A stretch of 64,000 bases of DNA from Archaeoglobus sp. GTDB lineage: Archaea; Halobacteriota; Archaeoglobi; Archaeoglobales; Archaeoglobaceae. Of the stretch, positions 37,687 through 46,216 are shown piece after piece. Location of the stretch: positions 1 through 64,000 of the forward strand of contig NZ_JACDNT010000008.1 of assembly GCF_017656475.1 (NCBI RefSeq), in the 5' to 3' direction. Numbering within the stretch: the first letter of the stretch is position 1; each line of letters opens with the position of its first letter. The notes under the pieces are model-generated. The model saw nothing but the letters and a program-made list of their open reading frames with translations, was not told where the DNA came from and searched no databases. Both the position numbers and the translations under genes were made by a program.

Positions 37687-38400
37687 GTGGTAAAGGTGAT
37701 CATCATAAAACCTAAGACGGAGTTTGTTGTGACGGTCGAGGCAGAACTCACACCAGACCTGGCAGAGAAGGACGTGGGAGAAATCAAGAAGTTCAAGGTG
37801 TACTATGGGAAAGATGTGGTTGAGCTGGGAGAACTCTTTGAGATAACAAAGGAGGGAGACGACAAGAAACTCGTCCTTGACGGGGACTTCAGCAGGGTGA
37901 AGTGGGTCGGTTGCAGGATGAGTGATGGCGAAATAGTCGTCAAGGGGAGTGTTGGAGCGAACTGCGGGGCATACATGGCAGGTGGTAAAATAGTCATAGA
38001 GGGTGATGCGGACGACTGGCTTGGGGCAGAGATGAAGGACGGAGAGATAGTCGTCAAGGGAGATGCCGCAAACCTGGTGGGCTGCGCCTACTACGGCGAT
38101 GCTACCGGAATGAGCGGTGGAAAGATCACCATTGAGGGCAACGCCGGAAACTACATTGGAGAGAAGATGGCTGGCGGGGAGATAGAGATCAAGGGAAATG
38201 CTGGAGATTTCATTGGCACAGAGATGAAGGGAGGGACGATTGTCATTCACGGAAACTGCGGATTCGTCGGAGGAGACATGAAAGCCGGAGAGATAAAGAT
38301 CGGCGGAGAGTTCGAGCTGATGCCTACCTTTGTAAAACAAGAGGATGCCTGGGTCGGAGACGTGAACGTGAAGGGAGAGGGCGTGGTAAGAAGACTTTAA
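37687..38400 (+). CDS. fwdC: formylmethanofuran dehydrogenase subunit C (GltS-C-like beta-helix)
   Basis: Repeated GGxIxIxGxAGxxIGxxMxxG units. Confidence 0.95.
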   Translation: MVKVIIIKPKTEFVVTVEAELTPDLAEKDVGEIKKFKVYYGKDVVELGELFEITKEGDDKKLVLDGDFSRVKWVGCRMSDGEIVVKGSVGANCGAYMAGGKIVIEGDADDWLGAEMKDGEIVVKGDAANLVGCAYYGDATGMSGGKITIEGNAGNYIGEKMAGGEIEIKGNAGDFIGTEMKGGTIVIHGNCGFVGGDMKAGEIKIGGEFELMPTFVKQEDAWVGDVNVKGEGVVRRL

Positions 38401-38491
38401 TTTTTCTTTCTTTTTGTGTTTATTAAATTTATCTTATGTAAACCTGAAATGCTCATAATAAACCTTAAATAATTTGGAAACCACTGCTCGT

Positions 38492-40024
38492 ATGATTCAG
38501 GAATTTGAATACCTCTGGCAGTATCTCGACCACTGGGCTGAAGTGAATGAGACGTATCCGGCAATAAAATTCAAAGACAAAGAGATCAGCTACGGTGAGC
38601 TAAAGGAGAAAGTAGACAGACTTGCGGCATCACTTCTGAAGCTCGGAGTTAAGAAAGGTGATAGAGTAGCTACAATTCTCCCCATGAGTCCTGAATACGT
38701 TTACACCTTTTTAGCCTGCTCGAAAATTGGAGCAATCTGCGTTCCGATGGATGTTAGGTACAGAACAGCAGAACTAAGGAGGTTTCTGGGTCACGCAGAA
38801 CCAAAAGTTGTAGTGTCTGTTGAAAGATTTCAGGAGAATGATGTCGAAAAAATCCTCTCAGAGATAAGGGGAGAGGTTGGCAATCCAGAGATATATTTTA
38901 TCGAGAAGAATTTTGACGAACTGCTGGAAGGTGAGCCAATAAAAAAAGCTGTAGAGCAAACACCGGATGACGATATCCTGATAATTTTCACTGGCGGAAC
39001 GACTGGGGTTCCAAAGGCAACTCTCCTATCTCACAGGAATATCGTGTCAATGGCATTGGGTGAGCTTAGAAGCATAATCAGCTATGTCGGCAGGGAAGAA
39101 AGAGTGAACATGCTTGTGCACCTTCCACCCAGCCATGTTGGTGGCACCACTGAATTGTTCGCTACAGGATTGGTTAACGGATCGAAGATGATTCTGATTG
39201 ACCACTGGAGACCTGATAGAGTACTAAAAGAGTTAAGAGATGAGAAGATAGCATTTTTTGGGGCGGTGCCAACAATGTTTGCTCTCATCTTCTCATTGAA
39301 TGCTCCATTACCACCCGTTGAGCTTCTCGTGACTGCAGGAGAGAAACTAAATCCGGAACTTCTAAAAAGAATGATGCAATGGTGCGAGAAGATCGGTGTT
39401 GGTTATGGCTCAACTGAAACTGCAGGCTTCGCAACTTTTTCTCGACCAGAAGATGACCCAATGAAGTTCACAGAGGGTTACGTGGGTGTGCCCTTTGAGG
39501 GTGTGGATGTGAAAATTGTTGATGAGGAAGGGAATGAACTGAATGACGGAGAAATTGGAGAGGTGCTGGTAAAGGGCCCGGTGGTGAGTAAAGGGTATTT
39601 CAGACAGCCTGAAGAAACAGAGAAGGGGTTCAGAGATGGTTACTGGGTCAGCGGCGACCTGGGATATAAGAAGGGGGAGGAGCTATACATTGTAGGAAGG
39701 AAAAAGGAAGTGATAAGGGTTGGAAGTTACACAGTGCTCCCCTCAGAAGTCGAGGAAGTGGTTATGAAAAATCCAAAGGTAGGAATCGCTGCAGCTTTCG
39801 GTTATCCCCACGAGATATATGGAGAGGTCGTATGGGTTGCAGTTGTCCCCAGAGCTGGAGAATCGATTAGTGAGGAGGAAGTCATCGAGGCTTGCAAAAA
39901 AGAGCTTGCAGACTTTAAGGTTCCCAGGAAAGTGCTGATAATGGACTCAATCCCACTTACGAGGCTTGGAAAAGCTGACAGAATAAAATTAAAGGAAATC
40001 ATTTTGAAGGATTTTTCCGAATGA
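38492..40024 (+). CDS. acyl-CoA synthetase / AMP-dependent ligase
   Basis: IIFTGGTTGVPKATLLSHRN; GYGSTETAG; YWVSGDLGY. Confidence 0.93.
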   Translation: MIQEFEYLWQYLDHWAEVNETYPAIKFKDKEISYGELKEKVDRLAASLLKLGVKKGDRVATILPMSPEYVYTFLACSKIGAICVPMDVRYRTAELRRFLGHAEPKVVVSVERFQENDVEKILSEIRGEVGNPEIYFIEKNFDELLEGEPIKKAVEQTPDDDILIIFTGGTTGVPKATLLSHRNIVSMALGELRSIISYVGREERVNMLVHLPPSHVGGTTELFATGLVNGSKMILIDHWRPDRVLKELRDEKIAFFGAVPTMFALIFSLNAPLPPVELLVTAGEKLNPELLKRMMQWCEKIGVGYGSTETAGFATFSRPEDDPMKFTEGYVGVPFEGVDVKIVDEEGNELNDGEIGEVLVKGPVVSKGYFRQPEETEKGFRDGYWVSGDLGYKKGEELYIVGRKKEVIRVGSYTVLPSEVEEVVMKNPKVGIAAAFGYPHEIYGEVVWVAVVPRAGESISEEEVIEACKKELADFKVPRKVLIMDSIPLTRLGKADRIKLKEIILKDFSE

Positions 40025-40463
40025 GAGCGGAGTAGAGGGCAGATAGAACAGCCTCTCCCCTCTGATTTTTTACCTCAAGCCTGTATGTAACCACTCCACT
40101 TATTTCGTTAAAATCCTGCTTGTCCACAACCTCCGCCGTGGCTGAAATGGTGTCACCAATGAAGACCGGTCTTAAAAACCTCACGTCCTTAATTCCGAAG
40201 AAGGCTATTATCGAACTTACGTCGTAGTTGGACAGGATCACTTGATCAATCATTCCTAAAGCTATGCTGAGAACAAGCATGCCTTGTGCGATAGGCTTCC
40301 CAAATATGCTCTTCTTGGCGAATTCAGCATCAGTATGGAGCGGAAAAAAGTCTGCTGTCAGGTATGCAAACGTCCAGATGTCTGTTTCGCTGACTGTTCG
40401 CGGTATAGACTCGATTTTTTCTCCAATTTCGATAGACTCAAAATAAACTGGGCTTCTCGGCAT
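39999..40463 (-). CDS. MaoC-like (R)-specific enoyl-CoA hydratase / acyl dehydratase
   Basis: TAVSETDIWTFAYLTADFFPLHTDAEFAKKSIFGKPIAQGML-type hotdog motif. Confidence 0.92.
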   Translation of the reverse strand: MPRSPVYFESIEIGEKIESIPRTVSETDIWTFAYLTADFFPLHTDAEFAKKSIFGKPIAQGMLVLSIALGMIDQVILSNYDVSSIIAFFGIKDVRFLRPVFIGDTISATAEVVDKQDFNEISGVVTYRLEVKNQRGEAVLSALYSALIRKNPSK

Positions 40464-40585
40464 GTTAACGAGATAATGTGAAGTTTAAAAAATCTTTTAA
40501 TCAAATATGAAACTTGGAATTCCTAGCATCGGATGAATTAAAGAAACCAAAGTAACTTTAAAATACTAAAAATCAAACAAAATTT

Positions 40586-41359
40586 ATGAACGTCCTTCTC
40601 AGCAGAAAGGACACCATCAGATTCCTTATTCTGTCCGAACTCATGGTCAACCCCGAATGCAATCAGAGAGACATTGCGAAAAAACTTGGTTTAACTCCTC
40701 AGGCAATTTCAGAGCATTTTAAGGAGATGGTTTCTGAGGGGTTTATAAATGTCGTTCACAAGGGCTACTACGAGGTGACAAGGAAAGGAGAGGAGTGGAT
40801 GTCCAGAAATCTCATAGATCTACACCTTTTCAGCGAGGAGCTTCTAAAGAAGATTTACTCAAAGACAGTTGTTGCCATCGCGAAGGGAAAAATAGCTGAA
40901 GGCGATTCGGTAAGATACTGGTTCGGAGATGGTTACATCTTTGCAGAAAAAAGTGCAAAGGGGAATGGTGTGGCTTTGACATCAGCCGAAGATGGTGAGG
41001 ATGTTCTGATCAAGCCTACAGGTAGCTTTGAGCCTCCAGAAAAGGGAGAGATAGTCATAGTTAAGGTTCCGGGAGTTGCGGAGGGGGGAAGCAGGAAAGT
41101 TGACCTCGACTCGTTTAGAGAACTTGTAAAGTCAAGGCCAACGAGCATAGTCGTTGCCATTGGAATAGAGGCTCTTGTTACCTGCAGGAAAATAAGGGTC
41201 GAGCCAATTTTCTTTGGGGCAAAGGATGTATGCATTGAGGCCGCTCATCACGGGAGTGGTGTAGTTGTTGCATGTACTGAAAGCATGCTGAACGATTTGC
41301 TGAGAAGTCTTATAGATGAGGGGCTTGAATTCGAGATTAAGGAGTTTGTAAAAACTTAA
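40586..41359 (+). CDS. winged-HTH transcriptional regulator with a C-terminal ligand-binding-like domain
   Basis: CNQRDIAKKLGLTPQAISEHFKEMVSEGFI N-terminal HTH. Confidence 0.85.
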   Translation: MNVLLSRKDTIRFLILSELMVNPECNQRDIAKKLGLTPQAISEHFKEMVSEGFINVVHKGYYEVTRKGEEWMSRNLIDLHLFSEELLKKIYSKTVVAIAKGKIAEGDSVRYWFGDGYIFAEKSAKGNGVALTSAEDGEDVLIKPTGSFEPPEKGEIVIVKVPGVAEGGSRKVDLDSFRELVKSRPTSIVVAIGIEALVTCRKIRVEPIFFGAKDVCIEAAHHGSGVVVACTESMLNDLLRSLIDEGLEFEIKEFVKT

Positions 41360-42024
41360 GGTTTCTCTTTGAGGAATATTATATTTCCCCTCCCCTTCTT
41401 CACCTTTTCCACAATACCCCTCCGCTCAAGGTCAGCAATGATCAGGCTCATCTTGGCCTCACTGTATCCCAGCCTCTTTCGCAGCTCCTTCTGTGTTATC
41501 CTTCCCCCCTCTTTTGCTATTATTTCCACAACCTCCGCAAGGTCTTCGGGAAGGTCATGCTCGGTTGGTTTAATTTCCCATTCAACAGTTGGTGGCTGTT
41601 TACCAGAGCGAATTTTGATGAAGAAGAGAGTGGCCAAAACGAAACCAGAAGCGAAAATTGCAATGATGTAGTAAGGAAATTCCTCTTCTTGCTCCTCAAC
41701 AGCCGGAAAGTCAGGAATTTCCTCCACATCCTCAAGCTTTGGGAACAGGATGAGGTCAAACCTCATGCTACTCTCAACGGTGACGTTCTCAACGGCATAG
41801 TACTCTCCAGCTTGAGCTATAATCATGTAATTTCCGGGAGTGACGTTGAACCTGTATTCTCCGTTTTCAGAGACCATTCTCTGGACAGCGTCATCTCTTA
41901 TTTCAACAACAACATTATTCACAACATCAAGAGTGTCCCATCTGTAAATCTTCCCGTAAATCTCCACGGCAGAGGCGTTTGTAATTGAAATGACAATTAA
42001 AAGCAAAAGCAAAACTTTTTTCAT
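41356..42024 (-). CDS. secreted/membrane-anchored protein with C-terminal winged HTH
   Basis: Signal peptide; carboxypeptidase-regulatory-like beta domain; TM PYYIIAIFASGFVLATLFFIKI; wHTH ITQKELRKRLGYSEAKMSLIIADLERRGIVEKVKKGRGN. Confidence 0.8.
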   Translation of the reverse strand: MKKVLLLLLIVISITNASAVEIYGKIYRWDTLDVVNNVVVEIRDDAVQRMVSENGEYRFNVTPGNYMIIAQAGEYYAVENVTVESSMRFDLILFPKLEDVEEIPDFPAVEEQEEEFPYYIIAIFASGFVLATLFFIKIRSGKQPPTVEWEIKPTEHDLPEDLAEVVEIIAKEGGRITQKELRKRLGYSEAKMSLIIADLERRGIVEKVKKGRGNIIFLKEKP

Positions 42025-42764
42025 AGTAAATCTCTCACCCTGGCTACTGGGGGCATCTGCCTCTTGTGCTTCGACCTCTCAACCATCTTCAGGACTTTCT
42101 TGAACTTTTCATCGTCCCTCTTCTCCCCTTTTTCAATCAGCTTTAAAATCTCGTCAAGCTCGGCGTAACTTATGCCCATCTCCTCCTCATCAGTCTGTCC
42201 GGGCCAGAGGGCTGCTGAGGGCTTCTTTTCGATTATGTTCCTAGGAACTCCGAGATAAGAGGCGAGCTGGAAAACTTCTGTCTTAAATAAATCACCAATT
42301 GGCATGAAATCAACACCGCCATCTCCGTATTTTGTGAAGTATCCGACCATGAGCTCGCTTTTGTTTGAGGTTCCAGCAACAAGCCTGTTCATGCTGTTTG
42401 CATAATAGTAGTTGAGAACCATTCTTACCCTTGGCTTAAGATTTGCCTCAGCCATCTTACTACCCTCTCCAGCCTTCTCCTTAAAAACTTCGATTATTTC
42501 ATTGATTTCAATTAACTTATAATCAATCCCTAGAATTTCCGCGACTTTGATGGCATCCTCCACATCCTTTTCCGGAGTTACACCAATCTCAGGCATTATG
42601 AGTCCAAAAACTCTTTCTTTTCCGAGAGCTTTAGTGCAGAGATAAGCGACGGTGGAGCTATCAACACCACCGCTTAACCCAAGAACCACACCTGTGGAGC
42701 CTGATGATTTGACAATTTCATCTATGAATTCACAGATTCTCTGAACGACTTTATCAAAGTTCAT
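42021..42764 (-). CDS. nadE: NAD+ synthetase
   Basis: VVLGLSGGVDSSTVAYLCTKALG; NKSELMVGYFTKYGDGGVDFMPIGDLFKTEV. Confidence 0.95.
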   Translation of the reverse strand: MNFDKVVQRICEFIDEIVKSSGSTGVVLGLSGGVDSSTVAYLCTKALGKERVFGLIMPEIGVTPEKDVEDAIKVAEILGIDYKLIEINEIIEVFKEKAGEGSKMAEANLKPRVRMVLNYYYANSMNRLVAGTSNKSELMVGYFTKYGDGGVDFMPIGDLFKTEVFQLASYLGVPRNIIEKKPSAALWPGQTDEEEMGISYAELDEILKLIEKGEKRDDEKFKKVLKMVERSKHKRQMPPVARVRDLL

Positions 42765-42823
42765 GTTACTCCAACCTTTCCCAAAGTTTAAAATTTTTCT
42801 GAAAAACGGGGAGGACAAGTAAA

Positions 42824-43279
42824 TCAAGCCAGAATTTCAGGCCTAACGGCCCATAACAGCCTCCACTTCCTTTTCTCTCTTTCAAGGCACACAACACCAC
42901 CGAATATGAATGTCACAGCATCAAGGTCTGGATTTCCTGTGAGGAGGTAGCTGGTGAGCCTGGAGAGGTGCGGGAGGTGGCCGACAAGCATTATATCTTC
43001 ATCAAGCTTCTCGAGCCTCTCCGCCCACACCCCGATGTCAGCAAGAGGTTCGAGACCATCTGCCTTCTCCACCTTTACTTTCAGATGCTTTCCAACAATT
43101 TCGGCGGTCTGCTCAGCCCTCTTTTTACCACTGTGGTATATTCCTTCAACCTTAATTCCAGCCCTTTCAAGGAATTCTGCGGTCCTCTCAACCTCATCAG
43201 CACCTTCCTCAGTAAGTCCCCTTTCAGGATCCTCCTCCTTGGGCTTCGCCTTTCCGTGCTGCATCAGATAAAGCCTCAT
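42824..43279 (-). CDS. sixA: phosphohistidine phosphatase SixA-like
   Basis: LYLMQHGKAKPKEEDPERGLTEEG; IMLVGHLPHLSRL. Confidence 0.9.
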   Translation of the reverse strand: MRLYLMQHGKAKPKEEDPERGLTEEGADEVERTAEFLERAGIKVEGIYHSGKKRAEQTAEIVGKHLKVKVEKADGLEPLADIGVWAERLEKLDEDIMLVGHLPHLSRLTSYLLTGNPDLDAVTFIFGGVVCLEREKRKWRLLWAVRPEILA

Positions 43280-43353
43280 GTTAAATACTCACCTTTTCAC
43301 CTAATAAGCCTTCCCGACATAAAGCAAATAAGAAGGGCGACTGATTACCACCT

Positions 43354-43983
43354 ATGGATCTGCTCAGAACCGAGTACGACATACAGCATCACTTAGTGCT
43401 GTCCAAGAAGAATACTTTGCATCATGCTCTGATAAGGATGATAGCCTCGACTCTATCCACGCCGGAAGAACTCTTAAATTTGAGAAAGAGAGACTTCAGG
43501 TTCAATAAGGGGAAAAATCTGGACTACTACACGGTAAAGCTCAGCAAAAAGGGAAAAAGCAGGATATCTCCCGTCGATAGAAAAACGTTTGAGATAATCC
43601 AGACCATGCCTTCTCAACCCTTCACAATGAGTGAAGATGAGATGAATGAAATTGTGGGCTTATACAGTCCACCCGGCAAGAAATACAACTGCAAACGGCT
43701 TAGAGAAGCGGTTGAGTCTATCCTGTCAGACTCTGATTTGTTCGGAATGAATCTGAAGGACAATGAAGAGAAGTACGCATTCATGCTCGACTTTAACCCG
43801 CTTTACAGCGGTTTCTGGGATCTTGAAGATGAGGAAGGAGTTGAGGACTTTATCCTGAGCTACTCTGAAGTAACCGGAATAAGGGACTGGAAAAAAATCT
43901 CAGATGAAATCGGAATTGAAGCTGATGTCGTCAGGAGAGTTATTGAGAGCGGTAAAAGAAGCATCCTAAGGTTTCAGAGATAA
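43354..43983 (+). CDS. hypothetical protein with partial resemblance to a tyrosine-recombinase catalytic domain
   Basis: ALIRMIASTLSTPEELLNLRKRDFRF...YTVKLSKKGKSRISPVDRKTFEII...KRLREAVESIL. Confidence 0.6.
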   Translation: MDLLRTEYDIQHHLVLSKKNTLHHALIRMIASTLSTPEELLNLRKRDFRFNKGKNLDYYTVKLSKKGKSRISPVDRKTFEIIQTMPSQPFTMSEDEMNEIVGLYSPPGKKYNCKRLREAVESILSDSDLFGMNLKDNEEKYAFMLDFNPLYSGFWDLEDEEGVEDFILSYSEVTGIRDWKKISDEIGIEADVVRRVIESGKRSILRFQR

Positions 43984-44080
43984 AGTTTTATTTATTTAAT
44001 TCGCTTCTTTTACTCGCTTCTTCCAACTACAGATTGACTCAAGCCGAAGACTTTTTAACTTTCCGCCCCCAGTCATTTGA

Positions 44081-44887
44081 GTGGCTCGCTGTGATGTGTG
44101 TGGTAAGGAGGTTACTCTTCCCTTCAAATGCAGATACTGTGGTGGGACTTTCTGTGCAGAACACAGACTGCCTGAAAACCACGACTGTGACGGACTGGAT
44201 GAGTACTGGAATGTTCCCGTTAATGTGAAGAGAAGGACGCCTCCTCAGCCCGTAAAAAGGAGAGGGGGCATCGGTTTGATGAAGTATGGGGCGAACAACA
44301 TTGTGCTGGTAACCTGCACAATCCTTTTCTTCATATCCATACTCGCCCCCCACGAGATGGTTTATCTTTTCGCCCTCCACCCCCAAATTGAGGTTTTGCT
44401 GTCAATGCCATGGCAGCTAATCACCAGCATCTTCCTCCATGTCGAGTTCTGGCACTTCTTCGTCAACATGTTCGTGCTGCTCTTTTTCGGAACCGAGCTT
44501 GAGAGGAGACTCGGAGATCGGAAATACATCGAGATATTCTTCGTATCGGGTCTTGTAGGGAACATCGGCTACATTGCCTACTCCTATGCTGTGGGAAGCT
44601 TTGCCCCAGCACTTGGGGCTTCAGCGGCGATTTTTGGAGTTATGGGATGCTTGGCTATGATTGCTCCTGAAATCAGAATAATCATTTTCCCCATTCCGAT
44701 TCCGATCAGCATTCGAACTGCATTGTTTCTTTTCGCAGCCTACGACTTCTGGATGATGATCGCTAGCTACACAGGTGTGTTTTATACCAACGTCGCCAAT
44801 ATCGCTCACCTCGCCGGACTTGCTGCCGGGCTTTACTACGGAAAAAGGATTGGGAGGAGAAGTGTGAGATATGACTTCTATTTCTAA
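44081..44887 (+). CDS. AN1-type zinc finger fused to rhomboid-family protease (GTG start)
   Basis: ARCDVCGKEVTLPFKCRYCGGTFCAEHRLPENHDC; HVEFWHFFVNMFVLLFFGTELE; ALGASAAIFGVMG; NIAHLAGLAAGLYYG. Confidence 0.92.
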   Translation: MARCDVCGKEVTLPFKCRYCGGTFCAEHRLPENHDCDGLDEYWNVPVNVKRRTPPQPVKRRGGIGLMKYGANNIVLVTCTILFFISILAPHEMVYLFALHPQIEVLLSMPWQLITSIFLHVEFWHFFVNMFVLLFFGTELERRLGDRKYIEIFFVSGLVGNIGYIAYSYAVGSFAPALGASAAIFGVMGCLAMIAPEIRIIIFPIPIPISIRTALFLFAAYDFWMMIASYTGVFYTNVANIAHLAGLAAGLYYGKRIGRRSVRYDFYF

Positions 44888-45809
44888 ACCCATAATCTGG
44901 AAAGAGAAGGAGAGGCTTGACGGAGAGATTGTAAACTGTATGACGGTCATCCTGAGAACGAGGGGTTGCAGTTGGGACCGGTGCTATATGTGCGGTTACA
45001 CCAGCGATGCTTACCCTGCAAGCGAAGAAGAGCTGATTCAGCAGATCAACTACGCATTCGAGCAGCTTGAAAATGAACAGGTGCTCAAAATTTTCACTTC
45101 TGGAAGTTTCTTCGATGATGCAGAAGTTCCACCAAAAATTAGAGCTTACATTCTGGAGAGGTTCAATCAGGCTGGGTTGAAAAAGCTAATCGTTGAGAGC
45201 AGACCAGAGTACATTGCGGAAGATAAACTCAAAGAGTTTGAAGGTGTAAACTTGGAGGTTGGCATCGGCCTTGAAACAGCCAATGACAGGATAAGGGAGC
45301 TATGCATAAACAAAGGCTTCAGCTTTGATGATTTCAAGAGGGCCGCAACAGTGCTGAGAAACGAAGGATTCAGAGTTAAGTGCTACCTTTTACTAAAGCC
45401 TCCTTTCTTGGCTGAGGGGGAAGCGATTGAAGATGCTATAAAATCAGTCATCGCAGCCAAAAAATACGTCGACGTATTCTCCCTGAACCTCACAAATGTC
45501 CAGAAAGGCACTCTTGTAGAGAGGCTGTGGAGGGCAAAACTCTACCGCCCACCTTGGCTGTGGAGTGCAGTAGAGGTGCTCAGAGAGGCAAAGGAAGCTG
45601 GTGTTGAGATACTGAGCGATCCTGTGGCTGCGGGAAAGCAGCGAGGCCCGCATAACTGCGGAAAGTGCGATGAAAAAGTGGCAAGAGCTATCAGGGATTT
45701 CTCGCTCACTCAGGATATCTCTCTGCTTGAAGGGCTGGATTGTAAATGCCTTGAAAAATGGAAAAAAGCTGTTGAACTCGAAAAGTCTTCCAGAGTCCCG
45801 CTTTTCTAA
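44871..45809 (+). CDS. radical SAM protein, archaeosine-biosynthesis RaSEA-like (COG1244)
   Basis: RTRGCSWDRCYMCGYTSD; IFTSGSFFDDAEVP; HNCGKCDEKVARAI. Confidence 0.85.
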   Translation: MTSISKPIIWKEKERLDGEIVNCMTVILRTRGCSWDRCYMCGYTSDAYPASEEELIQQINYAFEQLENEQVLKIFTSGSFFDDAEVPPKIRAYILERFNQAGLKKLIVESRPEYIAEDKLKEFEGVNLEVGIGLETANDRIRELCINKGFSFDDFKRAATVLRNEGFRVKCYLLLKPPFLAEGEAIEDAIKSVIAAKKYVDVFSLNLTNVQKGTLVERLWRAKLYRPPWLWSAVEVLREAKEAGVEILSDPVAAGKQRGPHNCGKCDEKVARAIRDFSLTQDISLLEGLDCKCLEKWKKAVELEKSSRVPLF

Positions 45810-46216
45810 AACTTTGCATGCCCCATCTGCATTGGCGGTGGTGTGAAGAATAACATCCAGACTCCGAAGATGAGCAGCAGAGCAACTGAAACCAGAAATA
45901 TCACGGCTCCTGCTATTATCGTTGCTGCGAAGGCTTCAATGAAGCTTATGTCGAGCAGCGTTTTGAGGACGTAGAGGTAAATCAGAAATCCCAAAAAGGG
46001 AAGTATAATTACCAGAGGTGTGAAATGCAGGATAAACGCCACAAATGACGTGATGACAAAGGCAGCAAGGTTTGCCATTCCGCATCTCAGCACTCCTCTC
46101 TCTTTTCCTATAGCCTTCAGCCCAATCCAGATGAAAATGCCCGGAAGCACTATTGCTGACAGAAGAAAGACAAAGAATCCGATTCCTAGAGATAAAAAAT
46201 CAAAGAAGGGCGGCAC
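45806..46216 (-). CDS. small integral membrane protein of unknown function
   Basis: Four hydrophobic segments; C-terminal [11 protein letters not shown]. Confidence 0.7.
   Translation of the reverse strand: MPPFFDFLSLGIGFFVFLLSAIVLPGIFIWIGLKAIGKERGVLRCGMANLAAFVITSFVAFILHFTPLVIILPFLGFLIYLYVLKTLLDISFIEAFAATIIAGAVIFLVSVALLLIFGVWMLFFTPPPMQMGHAKF

Noticed and set aside
37900-38330. Internal DNA repeats
   Set aside because: Degenerate, protein-level GltS-C/FwdC repeats; not a mobile or CRISPR repeat
37603-38340. 245-aa repetitive ORF antisense to fwdC
   Set aside because: Repetition mirrors the FwdC beta-helix repeats on the sense strand
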